Of a DNA stretch of 64,000 nt, positions 34,740 through 45,904 are shown in pieces; position 1 is the first letter of the stretch, and each line of letters begins with the position of its first letter. Both the position numbers and the translations under genes were made by a program. Origin of the DNA: Spongilla lacustris (Eukaryota; Porifera; Demospongiae; Spongillida; Spongillidae); assembly GCA_949361645.1 (NCBI GenBank), contig OX442430.1, positions 151,501 to 215,500 on the forward strand, read 5' to 3'. Below the pieces are notes generated by a model. That model had not been told where the DNA came from. It saw nothing but the letters and a program-made list of their open reading frames with translations, and did not search any database.

Positions 34740-36469
34740 TAAATTTTTTTTTGTACTGAAATGATATTGACAACTTTATACAGTTCTACCAAATTTATTT
34801 TCCCACTTCTACAGTAACCTCTAAAATGCTCATACTGGCTTCACATGTGGTACCCTTATTTAAAAGATGGTGTATTGGCTTTGGTTTTTTAGCTAGGGAG
34901 CAGGGTATTGAAACTTTCAGGGTATTTGGGTATTAACCCATACTTCCAATACCCTTCTTTGCACATACGACTCCATAAAGCACCAATTAGTGTAACTTCT
35001 AGGCCTGAAGTAAAACACTACAGCTAGAAAAGTAAACAGTTGTAGGTGATTATAACGTCAACCGTTTATTTATACATTACTCATTTCTTTGTAGGCCCTA
35101 CTGGTATATTATAATAATTGTATTTCAGCTGGGATGATACCTGAACGAACCTATATAGTAATGTACACCTTTATTTGTGATATGTTACATTTTATGATTT
35201 TTAAAATAATAATAATGAGTATTTCATGACTTTAAGGTGGCTGCATTGGATTTGTAATATACGGATTTAAAAAAAGCTTTCATAAAAGTTGCTATGCATA
35301 ATCTGGTAGACCATTTGGCAAGCCTTTTAGTTTCTTTAATCATTTGCTTAGGAAAACTGCAGGAGTAGCAATATAATTGAAATACGTTTCGCGCTTTAAG
35401 GTCCAACAACGCGTGAATTAGTACAAATTAAAAATCAAAAAAAGCATTAAATCAGAGCCAGAGGACTGCTCCATATACCTTATAAGTTTGGAGACGTGGC
35501 TACACTCCCATGTGCTGGTAATACATTTAGAAGTGACGGGCATCCATGGTATCTAAGGAGATTGCTAGGGGAAAATTTTACGCGGCGCGCGCGTACTAAG
35601 TTTCCACCGATTCAATGCAATAAAACAGCCGTGCGGTTAATTGCAAGTATTTAGAGAGCAAGCGCGCTGTTTGCATCACTGCATGTTACATGTATGTATC
35701 TCAGACTCAGTTTCTGCATCTGTAAATTGTAACCATTACCAGCTGATTATAATAACTATAATAATATTGCTATATATAGCTAGCTAGCTAGCTCACGGCT
35801 GTCTACTCTCATTGAACGCGTGGAAATTAGGCCCTCCGCCCCAAAATTTTGAAATGGATTTGCTGTCCCATAGCAACGAACCGGACAACCAATGCCCTTT
35901 GGAATGCGCTATACACAAAGCACACCTTGTACAATAAACACCTATAAGCCATACTGTGGTTAAGAAACACCTCTGACCTTCGTATGGCATATAAAATCAC
36001 GTGGTCTTACCGCACAAAAAGGTGTCAGTTTTGTGTCTTGAAGTGAGGTACTTATTTCAGTGCGTACTGACCTATATACGTTCTGAAGACTATAGTGCCT
36101 CTCCTGCACATAGATGGGATACAAAACGACGATAAATGTATGCTATGTAGATAGTTGTACTTGTTTCTACTAAAGGCGTGTGTCGACGAATTTTCTGAAG
36201 TAGTGTTCAAACGCCTTGAAAATCGCCATTTTTGTTGGTTATTTCGCGCGTACTTATTGCCTGGGGCAGAAGGTAGGGTCATATGGAAGGGTAAAAAGTT
36301 ATGTTTATATATCCTGTATCATGTTTTCCTGTTCTCTGAAGGGTTTGGAGCTGCAGCTAGCAGTCAACTGCCTGCATGGCATGGCCCATGCGTACACCTA
36401 GCTAACGGATGATGACGAAGACACCTCAATAAATGATGTGCACAGTTTGAAGACGTATGTGAGTGAGGA
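34740..36469. other. Element interior without recognised gene
   Basis: This lies between the minisatellites and the 3' end of the RAG1-like gene. Short open frames show no motif. No kelch-repeat or PHD-type sequence that could be a RAG2-like partner was noticed. Confidence 0.45.
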
Positions 36470-39400
36470 TTAAATATTTTTTTTCTTCTTTTGTGGAGGG
36501 GGGACGGCAGCTAAAACTTGTGGGGAAATGCTTATTAAGTGTTCTTTGACAATGCACAGCAAATGCTTTACTTTGTCAGTAACTGCTGTGTAGGCTAAGC
36601 CAAGTCGTGTAAACTTGGCATGGATGGACTCAGCCCCCTGTTCACCTAGGAGGCCAAATCCAACGTGCGTAGAATTAGCCCATGTAGTAGCATGATCCTC
36701 CAGGATATGCATCTTAATGGGGACTGTTGCCTCTGGGAAGGACTTCCGGAAGTACGCCATAAACTGTTCAATGGCTTGTTCTGTAGAAATCAATTGTATA
36801 GTCTTGAGTTCAAATGAAATCATATACTCACCTAGAGCAAAGGTTTGTGCTTCATCAATGAAATTCTGGTCATATATGTTGTGGCAGCTAGCAAACATGC
36901 AAAATGTATTGACCAGAATGTCGGTACGCTGTTGTAGCTCTACAACGCGATGGGGCAATCTGTTTTGTGCAGTTTGAACCAGTGACTTGCACAGTGTCTG
37001 GATATTAGATAGCTGTAAAGTGAAGAAGTTGCATGATCACTACTTCTAAACTTAGATTTTTAGTACCTTTAGAGTCTTGTGTACATGATTGCCCACAAAG
37101 GCACCTCCAAAATATTGCTGGCGATGTACTCCTATGGACTGCAGTGCAGAGTCCAGCTCCTTAACAAAGGGGCCGTCTTTGATCGAAAATTTCTTCTTCA
37201 CTGTGGCTGTGCAGTTGGCTACATCTGTTTCCTAGTGTGATTGGTGTCTCAATACACATTTTATACTGCATGCATGGCTTACAAGTTGTTTGAGAGATTT
37301 CATCTTGTCTTCACATTGCTTGAAGAAATCCACAGTGACTGGATCATTCTCCCCAACAACTAGTGATACATATGTTGCCATTTGCTGCGACAAATCATAT
37401 GACTCCTGGGCTTGCTCCAACTCTGCTTGTAGCTTCCGAAGCCTTTGCAGCTCATGGCTGTAATTGGAGAAGCTGAAGTGGGCATCGTCTCTTGAGTGCA
37501 GAGCCAGCTCAAGGTCAAGGGTATGACACTCGTCTTCAAGCAACCCATAAATCTTGGTAAAGATGCCCAAAGTGATGTGAAGACCAGGTGGGCATACCTA
37601 GCGTGTGTGTGTGTGTGCATGTGCATGATCATACAAAACAGTTCTTGGCAAAGTCATTTATACTTACTTGTGAAATGGGGATGTTGAAAATAGGCTCTGA
37701 AATGCAGTTATAGAAGTGTTGTGCTTGTTTCTTGCCAACCCCTGAAGCAATGTAGTGCTGATGGTCAGCACTGATAGTTTCAAATGTTCTGGGTGGAGCT
37801 GGTCCTCTGACTGAGAGAGGTGTTACTAAGTGCTGATGGTGGGCCAAGCAATACAAACATGGGTAGCATCCTATAAGAAAGGTGCAATGTTTGTACACTT
37901 TGTTTAGCACCTATGCAAATAGTCACATACCACTTGCTCCTGACAGCCCGTACATTCTAGTAATGAACTCGTAGTCTCCACACATGAACAGCCTGAGTGT
38001 GTATTGCCTGTAGGTTTAATGTTCATTTTAAAAATCATTTGATATTAACTGTTCTTACCTCCATTTCATTCCTTGCAGATGTGCTACTTGATCTTTATAG
38101 CGGTCAAGTGCTATGTGGAGGTTGGTAACAGTGTCGCCCGCTTCAAAGCAGCAAAACACGCAGGTGTTGTGGACTGAATTAGGCGCTGGAACATTTACAA
38201 TCTGAAAGTTCATCTTGAACGAACCGCCTCCTTTGTCCCCTCCTATTTTTAACCACACCTCACTGGCAGGGATGACCCCATCATGCCAGGTAAGCCGTCC
38301 TGTCCTACATAGGGTTAAAATTATTTTGCAAGGTTTATGCCTTGACCTCCTAATTAACCTTTCATTCTCTTCCAAGAGGTCAACAACCTTCTGAACCAGA
38401 TCTGGAATATAAACCAGAGGAGCTCCCCTAAGCTCTTCACCACCAGAAGGATGAGGAAATGAAAATAGAGCCATCTCTCCTTTTAAGTTGTCGCCCACAA
38501 TTTGCCTGCAAATGTTGCGCATCCGCTGCTCCCCAGCTAGAGATACTCCTGACGCTTTCAGCCACCTAGACAAGTAATGCATATGTAGGTTATTTTTATA
38601 GTTTTTGTGTAATGCTTTACCGTCTAAGTTGTCTCAAACCGTTCCAGGGAATAGCCATGCCGACTTTTATGGCCAATACTTGGACAGAGTCGATTGCAAT
38701 GTTTGTGATGCCTGCCTTCTGCAATAGAGACATCCTCTCTTCATCACTCAGAGTGAGTACCTCCTCCTCCATCAGGGCAGATGGCTCTCCTCCACTGACG
38801 ATGCTTCTGGCTGTGTGCATCTCTGCACGCCTCGTCTTCACAGTCTTGGAACAAGCAGCTGAGGTCAGGTGGCGGGCTTTGGTCACATGCATGAATGTCA
38901 TTGGCTACAAGGTATGGTTTAGTGTGTCATAACAATGTAAGTGAGATTGAATACACTTAACTGTTCCTCCTGTAGGCAGTTGTATTATGCCTGCTTGATC
39001 GGGGCTGGTGGAGATGGCCCTCTTCAGCAGTGCGGCTGCTTCTCTCTCCTCACCAGCAGTGAGATATGGTGTGCACTCGTGCCCATCGTAACAGCCAGCC
39101 TTCATATCCCTGTGGCACTCCACACATTGTACCAGTACATCCTTCAACAAGAGCAATACAGCATTTGGTGCTGGTCTTATCTCTGTGGGTACCAAGGAGC
39201 TATCCTCCGAGCAGCAAGGACACACTGGGGTTGATGCTGCTACGCGCTCCACAACACAGCTGGTACAGGCCAGCTGACGGCATGGCAGTTCAAGGGGCTG
39301 TTTGAGAATGTTTGAACACACCACACACTTCAACTCCTTCAGGACAGTGGCACTGTTTTGGCCTGCCAGTGGTGGGTATGGCTCACTTGAGAAGATTGGA

Positions 39401-39870
39401 GGAGGGGCAATCTTCCAAAGATGGGCAATTAACATGTTCGGTGTGAGGCCAGGTTGACGACCTCTGCCAACTGTATGCTTCCTAACTGGACCTTTTGCAT
39501 TGAAACTGAAATGCTCACACACCTGTGGTATGATTTATACTGATGATGTTGCATAAAAGCATATACATGTAGTATGTACCTTACACCCTTCATTGGTATG
39601 TGCTTCCCATACAAATGGTGTCAGGGCACACCTGTGGTGCACTCCTCCTACCCTGGCACTGATGATCCTCTGCATTGTATGGTAACAGCAATGGCAGAAG
39701 TGTTCAGGGTACACTTGAGCATCATCAGTATTGGTGTTAATGGAAAAGGCAATTTGCAAATCAGCTGCAAATGCTTTGCATTCGTGGATCTCCTTTTTAT
39801 GCTTCCTTGTCATCAGCCTTTGTCCACATACTCTGCAGTGCAGCGGCAGTTGTTTAATGTGGTAGTCCAT
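36470..39870 (-). CDS. RAG1L: RAG1-like DDE recombinase/transposase, nine exons, intact
   Basis: Exons 39870-39580, 39522-38962, 38904-38621, 38565-38059, 38007-37931, 37870-37668, 37597-37283, 37231-37067 and 37012-36470 join without a stop into 981 codons. All eight introns are GT-AG and 51-70 bp. Residues 12-99 have C12/C15, FCHCCYHTM (C59/C62) and W88-H91-C96/C99, matching the RAG1 N-terminal zinc domain. A GRGRQ motif is at 116-120. A RING (C163, C166, C178, C183, C186, C198, C201) and an added finger (C230, C233, C241, H245) follow. The core has D489 (GGDKGG), D559 (CGDYEF), C578/C581, H903/H908 and E929 (GEQGAES). D559 to C578 is 19 residues and H903 to H908 is 5, as in RAG1 D708-C727 and H937-H942; the Glu is 21 rather than 20 residues later. 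First and second Asp are 70 apart versus 108 in RAG1. RAG1 cuts DNA by a hairpin mechanism; activity here is inferred. No RAG2-like neighbour is seen. Confidence 0.85.
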
Positions 39871-40302
39871 TCTTGTAACCTATGTTCATGTACGCAATGA
39901 CCACAACACGCATCGATTATTCATACAATACACATGGGTCTTTTCGGGCGACAGAAAATTCGTCGACAGAAGTGGTTCATCACTTCTTTTTTTGGCATGC
40001 CTTTGACTTACGAAAAGCCTAGTCTTACCTCCAACCGTTGTGCAGGAAGTCCACAATATCCGATCTTGTACACGCCCTTCCAAAATAAGTGCCGCGTGGC
40101 GATATAAACACTGCTTGCGCATAAATTTCATGTGCGATTTAAAAAATGCGTGTTCATTATAAATAAAAGAGGTTGAAACGTTGTGTTGTATGCTACAGAT
40201 AAGTATATATTTTTGCTGCTGATCTGAGGTGTTATGAGCTCTGAAACATAAGGTGTCTGTAATGAGGTGTTTCTTCACAATTATTTGGACAGGTACCGTA
40301 AT

Positions 40303-40480
40303 ATTCTAATTATAAACCTAGTTTCCAGCCGCAAACAACCGTGAGCTATAGATATCGCAAAATGTATTAATAGTTTATAATAATAACCGGCCTGCCGCGG
40401 CCTGTCAGGCCAGGGTCCGGCCTGCCAGGCCAAGCTAAATGTCCGGCCTGGCAGGCCGACCTGGCAGGCCGGGCTGGCCT
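40303..40480. repeat. Right subterminal region of the hAT-like element
   Basis: Inverted counterpart of the left subterminal block (TTTCCAGCCGCAAAC at about 40321) followed by GC-rich GGCCTGCCAGGCC repeats. It lacks the hAT C-terminal relic present at the left. Confidence 0.75.
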
Positions 40481-40500
40481 TCGGCAACCCTGTTTATGAA

Positions 40501-40886
40501 GATGATCTTTAATTATTGACAAGTACCTTGTGGACCAGGAGTTGGGACTTTGGAAGCGCAAATGGTCTGTATATGTTCACTATTGATCGTCCGGATACTC
40601 TTGCATCGGCACTAATCAGTTGAAGAGCGGTTTCCTATACTAATATTTTCGCTTTATGAAAATTGGTTGCAAACTTCCAATCACTAGTTGCACCTGCGAG
40701 AGAAGCTTTTCTACCTTGCATCGTCCGAGAAACTGGCTAAGGTCCTCTTTGACCTGTAGACGGCTTTCTTCGTTAGCACTTATGAATATTCATTTCTCAC
40801 ATCCAGTAAACTATGACACAGCTGTGGAGATATTTCTCAAGATGCACCCAAGAAGAATAGAACTATCCAATCTACTTATGGAGTAG
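40501..40886 (+). pseudogene. Older hAT-type sequence, 3' piece with dimerisation domain
   Basis: After a frame change the reading LVDQELGLWKRKWS appears, then from 40656 KLPITSCTCERSFSTLHR and MHPRRIELSNLL. These are the conserved end of hAT-derived ZMYM/THAP0-like proteins. It continues the piece at 32440-32596, showing that the 7.9-kb element split a coding copy. Shifts and stops make it inactive. Confidence 0.7.
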
Positions 40887-41059
40887 GGATAGTTCATGCA
40901 CAATCTAACCATTCAGTTTCCGTAATTAATTTATTTGCTCAATATATTGCATGCCTAATTGCATGATTACTCAGAGCCACGCCCCCATGGCGCCCCTCTG
41001 TTTGATTAGCTCCCCCCCTCCCCCTCCCCCCTTTTGAAACACCTAGGGACGCCACTGCT

Positions 41060-41242
41060 GAATATGATTTCCAGATCCAGCATCGTCCCGGAGCCAAGCA
41101 TGGTAACGCTGATGCGCTATCAAGGCTCCCTTGCAAGCAATGTGGCCTGGAGCCCCACCCCCACATCAGTTATGACAAGGAACTTCCCATTGAAGATGAC
41201 GTAAGCAATGCTGCATGTTCCCCAGGGAGAGAAATAGTGTAG
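41060..41242 (+). pseudogene. Ty3/gypsy RNase H terminus
   Basis: It encodes EYDFQIQHRPGAKHGNADAL and SRLPCKQCG, the classic end of the gypsy RNase H domain before integrase. It opens right after a CCTAGGGACGCCACT block that belongs to a separate short repeat. The adjacent TGTAGCG to TTTCACA segment (41238-41349) could be an LTR remnant, but only one copy is visible. Confidence 0.75.
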
Positions 41243-41349
41243 CGAACATAACATCTTAGTTAATTATTGCGCATGCGTACTGGACGTGTGCATCTATATT
41301 TGTACTGTGCATCTACTCTTGTCTTGACATTAAAGCTGGCCTTTCACAT

Positions 41350-42616
41350 AATATTTATACCGACGGCATACAAATCAATTGAACATAGAAAATTGGCATA
41401 GGCATTTTGCAGTATGAATCCTAAAAAGTGGAGCTTAACTCGAATTTTTGCACCCGTATAGCCCTTAGTCCCAGCAGACTTCTGAAATACGATGATCAGT
41501 AACCGATCTCCATAACCGCTGGGGGCGAGTATGTAGCTCAGATTGTTACCAGAGATGGACACCTAGGTGGTGTACTTGCAAAAAAAAATTGAGGCCTTTA
41601 CTGTAATTGGTTTGGTCTCCAGACACAGACACTTACAGATGAGCTTGTTTGTTGTATAAAAACACAAAGTCACGTGATATTGTTGTTTCATATCATGTGA
41701 TGCAGAAATACATGCTGATTCGTAATTTGCATCCTTATAGCACGTTCTACTGCGGAGATATTCCAGAAAAACAGAGAAATTTGGTTTTCTACTATCTTTA
41801 TGACAAGCACTGTAACACTTTTTGCAAGCGATAATGCTGGGTCTGGGCACGAGACTAGCGTGAGTTTACTGTTGACCAAGCTGTATGGGTAAAAGGCAAA
41901 ATCATCAGCAGCTACCAGGAGTTCAGGAGTGATGTATGTGTATGTATGTAATATAAAACTTTCATGCCGGTACACAAAAAAATCACACACATATGATAGT
42001 TCGGATTTGTCAAGCAAGTGCTGGTTTCTATTTCCTACAACAAAAGACACAATGAGTGAGTCATATAAATTGAAACAAATTTACCTCATCTTTTTTTCGG
42101 CTCTTTTTTTTTGGTCTCCTACATTGGATTAAGTATAAGATACTTTTCTGACAGCATAGAAATGAATAAATATTCAGTAGTGGTCATATGCTGTGTGGTC
42201 ATTATGGTATAGATAAAGCTATACCAGTATAGAACATCTTTAATTACAAACAATAACAGGTAAAAGCTCATTGTGCTGGATAACTTATGTTAAATGTGAC
42301 CACACAAGACCAACATGATGACCACACTAGATGACAACACACCAATGAAAAAAAATCATACTTGTGCTGCAGGACGAGGGCCAGGTTTAACTTTGCTGCT
42401 ATATGTAGATCTTGATGCTGCAAGAGAGCAAAAAACGCAATGCCATTGTACTTGTAGTTTGGCAGTACAATTTAATGAAATAAAATTGGTAACTTTGTGT
42501 AGAAGATTTGGACACCAGTGGTCAATTACGGAAATAATACACTCATAAATTCAGACCTACATATCAGACCCTAATTTATGAACAACTTGAAAATTGATAA
42601 TATATTGATGTTGTTA
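41350..42616. other. Gene-free stretch
   Basis: No exon with recognisable content was found on either strand. Frames of 60-120 codons overlap each other on opposite strands and look random. Confidence 0.45.
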
Positions 42617-43222
42617 TTGAGAGTTACGGCAGTAACTCTCATATAGGATTTGTGCCATATCATGAATATCATTTAAAAACCGCGACCCGCGTATAACTCA
42701 CGAACCGAGAAACTGATAGTTTAGCTCTTTGTTGCTATCGGACCAAAATGGAAAGACGATCATTTAAACGTTTTGTTCAAGTCGCCAAACAGTTTGCTTT
42801 AAGAGAACAAAGAAGCTCGTAGTTCTCGTTCCCAGTCCCAAATTTCTTCTCCGACAGTTTTTCCTGGGTGAGTATAACTCGAGGTAGGAACGGTTTTAGA
42901 GAGCGCCAGTTACATCAAAAATCGTAGAATTTTTCTACCGACTGCCCATTGGTGTCAGATATACAGCTTTGGTACAAAGCAATAATTACGCCATATTGAG
43001 TACTTAGCACAAGCGTTCCCATGACAATACCTATACGTATAATTAGAAACTTATGGTACCATAATGGTTTGTTGTTTAAACAGTTCGCCATGTTTAACTA
43101 TCAAAATGCCTTCACGAGAACGACAGGGAAGAGCCAAACGTAGAGAGGAATACATCCAAAACCGAGACGGTGAATTAGAAACCTCCCGGGTTCGGTACAA
43201 TGCGAACCGCGCTTCTATTTAA
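42617..43222 (+). mobile_element. Helitron 5' end, truncated copy
   Basis: Starts at an A/T junction with TTGAGAGTTACGGCAGTAACTCTC, of which GAGAGTTAC and GTAACTCTC form a 9-bp stem. It shares sequence with the larger Helitron from 57054 and includes the same start of the first open frame (MPSRERQGRAKRREEYIQNR at 43106). That frame ends after 38 codons at 43222, where similarity stops. Confidence 0.7.
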
Positions 43223-43277
43223 AGAGGTGTATGCTGTGATGAGCAGAGTTACGATTTTGTACGAACGGACAGCGTTT

Positions 43278-44270
43278 GGTTCCCGCGTGGTTCCCGCAAA
43301 TAGTATTGCTAAAATGCATGCACAATTTCTACCGCTTTTAATGCGAATGTATAACTGGTATAGTGACGATCCTGACCCAACATTTATTTTGTTCTATATT
43401 TATATTCGTGGGAACTGAGCGGGAACCAATTTTCCACACAAGGTTCCCGCCCGGGAACCACCAATACAGTGTGAGAAAGGCGTGGTAGTACAAGTTATTG
43501 AAAATAATTGAGCGTAAAATGGCACCAAGACTATAAGTTGGAAATCGTGTTTAAACAAAAGCCACCTCTATTTTCGGGTGCTGGCTAGCAGGGGATATAT
43601 TCGGACCTCGAGCCTCAACGCTTGAGGCCAACGGGACCTTTTAAAAGTACCCCTTGTCATTTCTTAGCTACACGTAGATGCGGAGTACAACGTGCATGTA
43701 TGCATGCATAAATTAAACGTAGATCATTCAAATACACACGCGTACGCACAATGACACATCGGGGCAACCTCCCCTTCTCTCTTATTGTGCGCTAATTTAT
43801 AAATACGGTACTTGCAAAACAACCAGTTAGATGAATTCATCGTGCAATGATTTTGCTCTATATGCGCGGGAACCGCATGTACTCATTATTTATGCATTTC
43901 CAGCCCTATTTGATAATTTTATAGTCTAGTTATTTATGGGGAACCAGTAACCATCACTTGTTTAACTTATGGAGTAATTAAAACAAACACCGCATCTTCC
44001 ATTAGTACACAGTAACCATTAAAATGGGACCATGCCGCGGGAACCTTCCGTACAAACGAGAAGTTACGCGTGCGAAGTGGATCCAGAAACCATTGTATAT
44101 CTCAGCGTCTAGCCAACGTACGGCGTTTAGTGTTATGGGGAAGAAACAGCATTGGCAGGTGTATACACTAATATCACTCAAAGAGTCATAACTTTACCAA
44201 TAATGATATAGTACTGCACGAAAAGTGGTTCCCGGGCGGGAACCTAGGTTCCCGCAAGGTTCCCGCTACG
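43278..44270. repeat. Cluster of GGTTCCCG motifs in both orientations
   Basis: GGTTCCCGC or its complement occurs about twelve times, often as close inverted pairs (for example GGTTCCCGCCCGGGAACC near 43442 and GGTTCCCGGGCGGGAACC near 44227). It lies immediately after the Helitron 5' relic. No gene was recognised from 43223 to 44486. Confidence 0.75.
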
Positions 44271-44486
44271 CGTTCGTACATTAAGCAACATACAATGCGC
44301 GTGGATCCTGAAAAAAAAGCGAGCGTCTGCTACAGTGCATAATGCTTGGCGCGCGAGTTTCGATGTACATGTAGAACAGCTGAAAATGTAACAAATGTAA
44401 ACATTGTGTTGCTAGGCAATAAGGCTTGTCATACAAACGTACGGGCCGGTTGTAAGTATACTAGTAGTAAAAAAGTGAATGAAAGA

Positions 44487-44716
44487 AGATATAAAAAACA
44501 TTCTCTCTGAGAAAGTTAGTGGTATATAGGATTTGAAGGCAATGGTCGTGTAAAAAGGAAAGGAACAAGGGAGTGGAGATACAATAATCATTCCTATATT
44601 TAGCAACATAAATGATTATTGTATCTCCACTCCCTTGTTCCCTTCCTTTTTACACGACCATTGCCTTCAAATCCTATATACCACTAACTTTCTCAGAGAG
44701 AATGTTTTTTATATCT
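44487..44716. repeat. Near-perfect 106-bp hairpin
   Basis: Arms 44487-44592 and 44611-44716 are inverse copies with about one mismatch, separated by 18 bp. The transcript would form a long double-stranded RNA. The near-identity means it is recent or maintained by gene conversion. Confidence 0.9.
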
Positions 44717-45180
44717 TGTGTATTTAGTTAACCCCTCCAAACTAACTTCTTTGTTGATTTGCTTCCCGAAAATTGAATGGTTTTTATTTATAGATCAAGA
44801 ACTTATTGCTGAATTAGGGATTGAAGCTAAATTTACGTACCCTCAAGGAAGCCACTGTACAACAGCAGCTTAGTCTGATTTACAAGCATATACGCTGTGA
44901 ACAACATTCTTATGCACACACAAGCACGTCTGCTTCAGTGGCTTTAAGGCAAGTCCCATGACAATTCAAGCTCAGGACAATGTGAGTAGAATGTTTTTAG
45001 CAAGTACACGTATGGGCTGAATTGCCCCAGAAGATTCATCACTAGAACATTATGCACTTACATGTACATTGTGCATGCATGTGTGTGTGCTAATCATTAA
45101 TGTCTTGTGGTCCAGGGTTATTTTCTAGAACTAAGGGGCTAACCCTGAGTGGTAAAAGCTTGAAATAGTTACTAGCAAAT

Positions 45181-45904
45181 GGGACAGTTCACGAGAAAAT
45201 GTCACTTCGCATAATGTTACATAAATGCCTCTTGTTTGAATCACTATATCTTCAGAACGGTAAACGCTACTATGTCCTATTTTGAACAATTCATACCACA
45301 CCATTACACTATTATAAAATATATTTTGGGGTCTTGCACAAGCTCCGTGACTGTATCACAACGTCTGATACCCCACCACGGGGTTCAAACTCGCCATAAC
45401 TTTTGGTAGGAGCATTCAAATCGCTTCGAATTCGGTTTGTAGGTAGAGAGATCCTGCAGCTATTGATTTGTTCTGTTCGTTAATTTTTATGTCATTCGTT
45501 ACAGAGATACAGTTAAATAAATTACGTGCACTATTTGCACAAATGTTAAAATCACCGCCTCCTATACATTGAGCGGGACACGATTTGCCAAAATTATTGG
45601 CACAAAACGAGTGGGAAAAAGTGAATGTAGTTTGGTCAACTACTCTGTAACGGATGACAAAAAAATTAATGAAGAGAACAAATCAATAGTTGCAAGATCT
45701 CTCCACCTTTGAAGTGATTTGAATGCTCCTATCAAAAGTTACGGCGAGTTTGAACCCCTTGGGGTATTGGACATCATGATAGACCTCAAAATATATTTTA
45801 TAATAGAGAAATCAATAGCATTTACTGGTCAGAAGATATAGCGATTCGAACGAGAAGCATTTTTATAACATTTTGCGAAGCAACATTTTCTTGTGAACTG
45901 TCCC
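45181..45904. mobile_element. Foldback element, GGGACAGTTCAC family, second copy
   Basis: Starts GGGACAGTTCACGAG and ends TTGTGAACTGTCCC, flanked by AAAT on both sides. Internal blocks match 17419-18244 at lower identity. Non-coding. Confidence 0.85.

Larger units (their letters stand above)
32597..40492. mobile_element. 7.9-kb hAT-like element carrying a RAG1-like gene
   Basis: The left terminus is CAGGGTTGCCGAAAGTCAGG and the right terminus is the inverse (CAGGGTTGCCGAAGGCCAGC read inward). The element is flanked by a perfect 8-bp duplication TTTATGAA (32589-32596 and 40493-40500), the size known for hAT transposition. Both ends continue inward with GC-rich GGCCTGNCAGGCC repeats and then a shared block around GTTTGCGGCTGGAAAC (33045 and, inverted, 40340). 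The interior holds a hAT C-terminal relic, two minisatellites and the RAG1-like gene. No complete hAT transposase is present, so mobility would need an enzyme in trans. Confidence 0.75.

Noticed and set aside
34041..34742. 233-codon frame of His/Pro/Thr repeats
   Set aside because: Product of a pyrimidine-rich minisatellite.
36988..37000. CACAGTG heptamer resembling a V(D)J recombination signal
   Set aside because: It lies inside a coding exon and has no nonamer at 12 or 23 bp. One heptamer is expected by chance.
39886..40278. 130-codon minus-strand frame upstream of the RAG1-like gene, considered as a RAG2-like partner
   Set aside because: No kelch or PHD pattern, and low-complexity codon use. 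It looks random.
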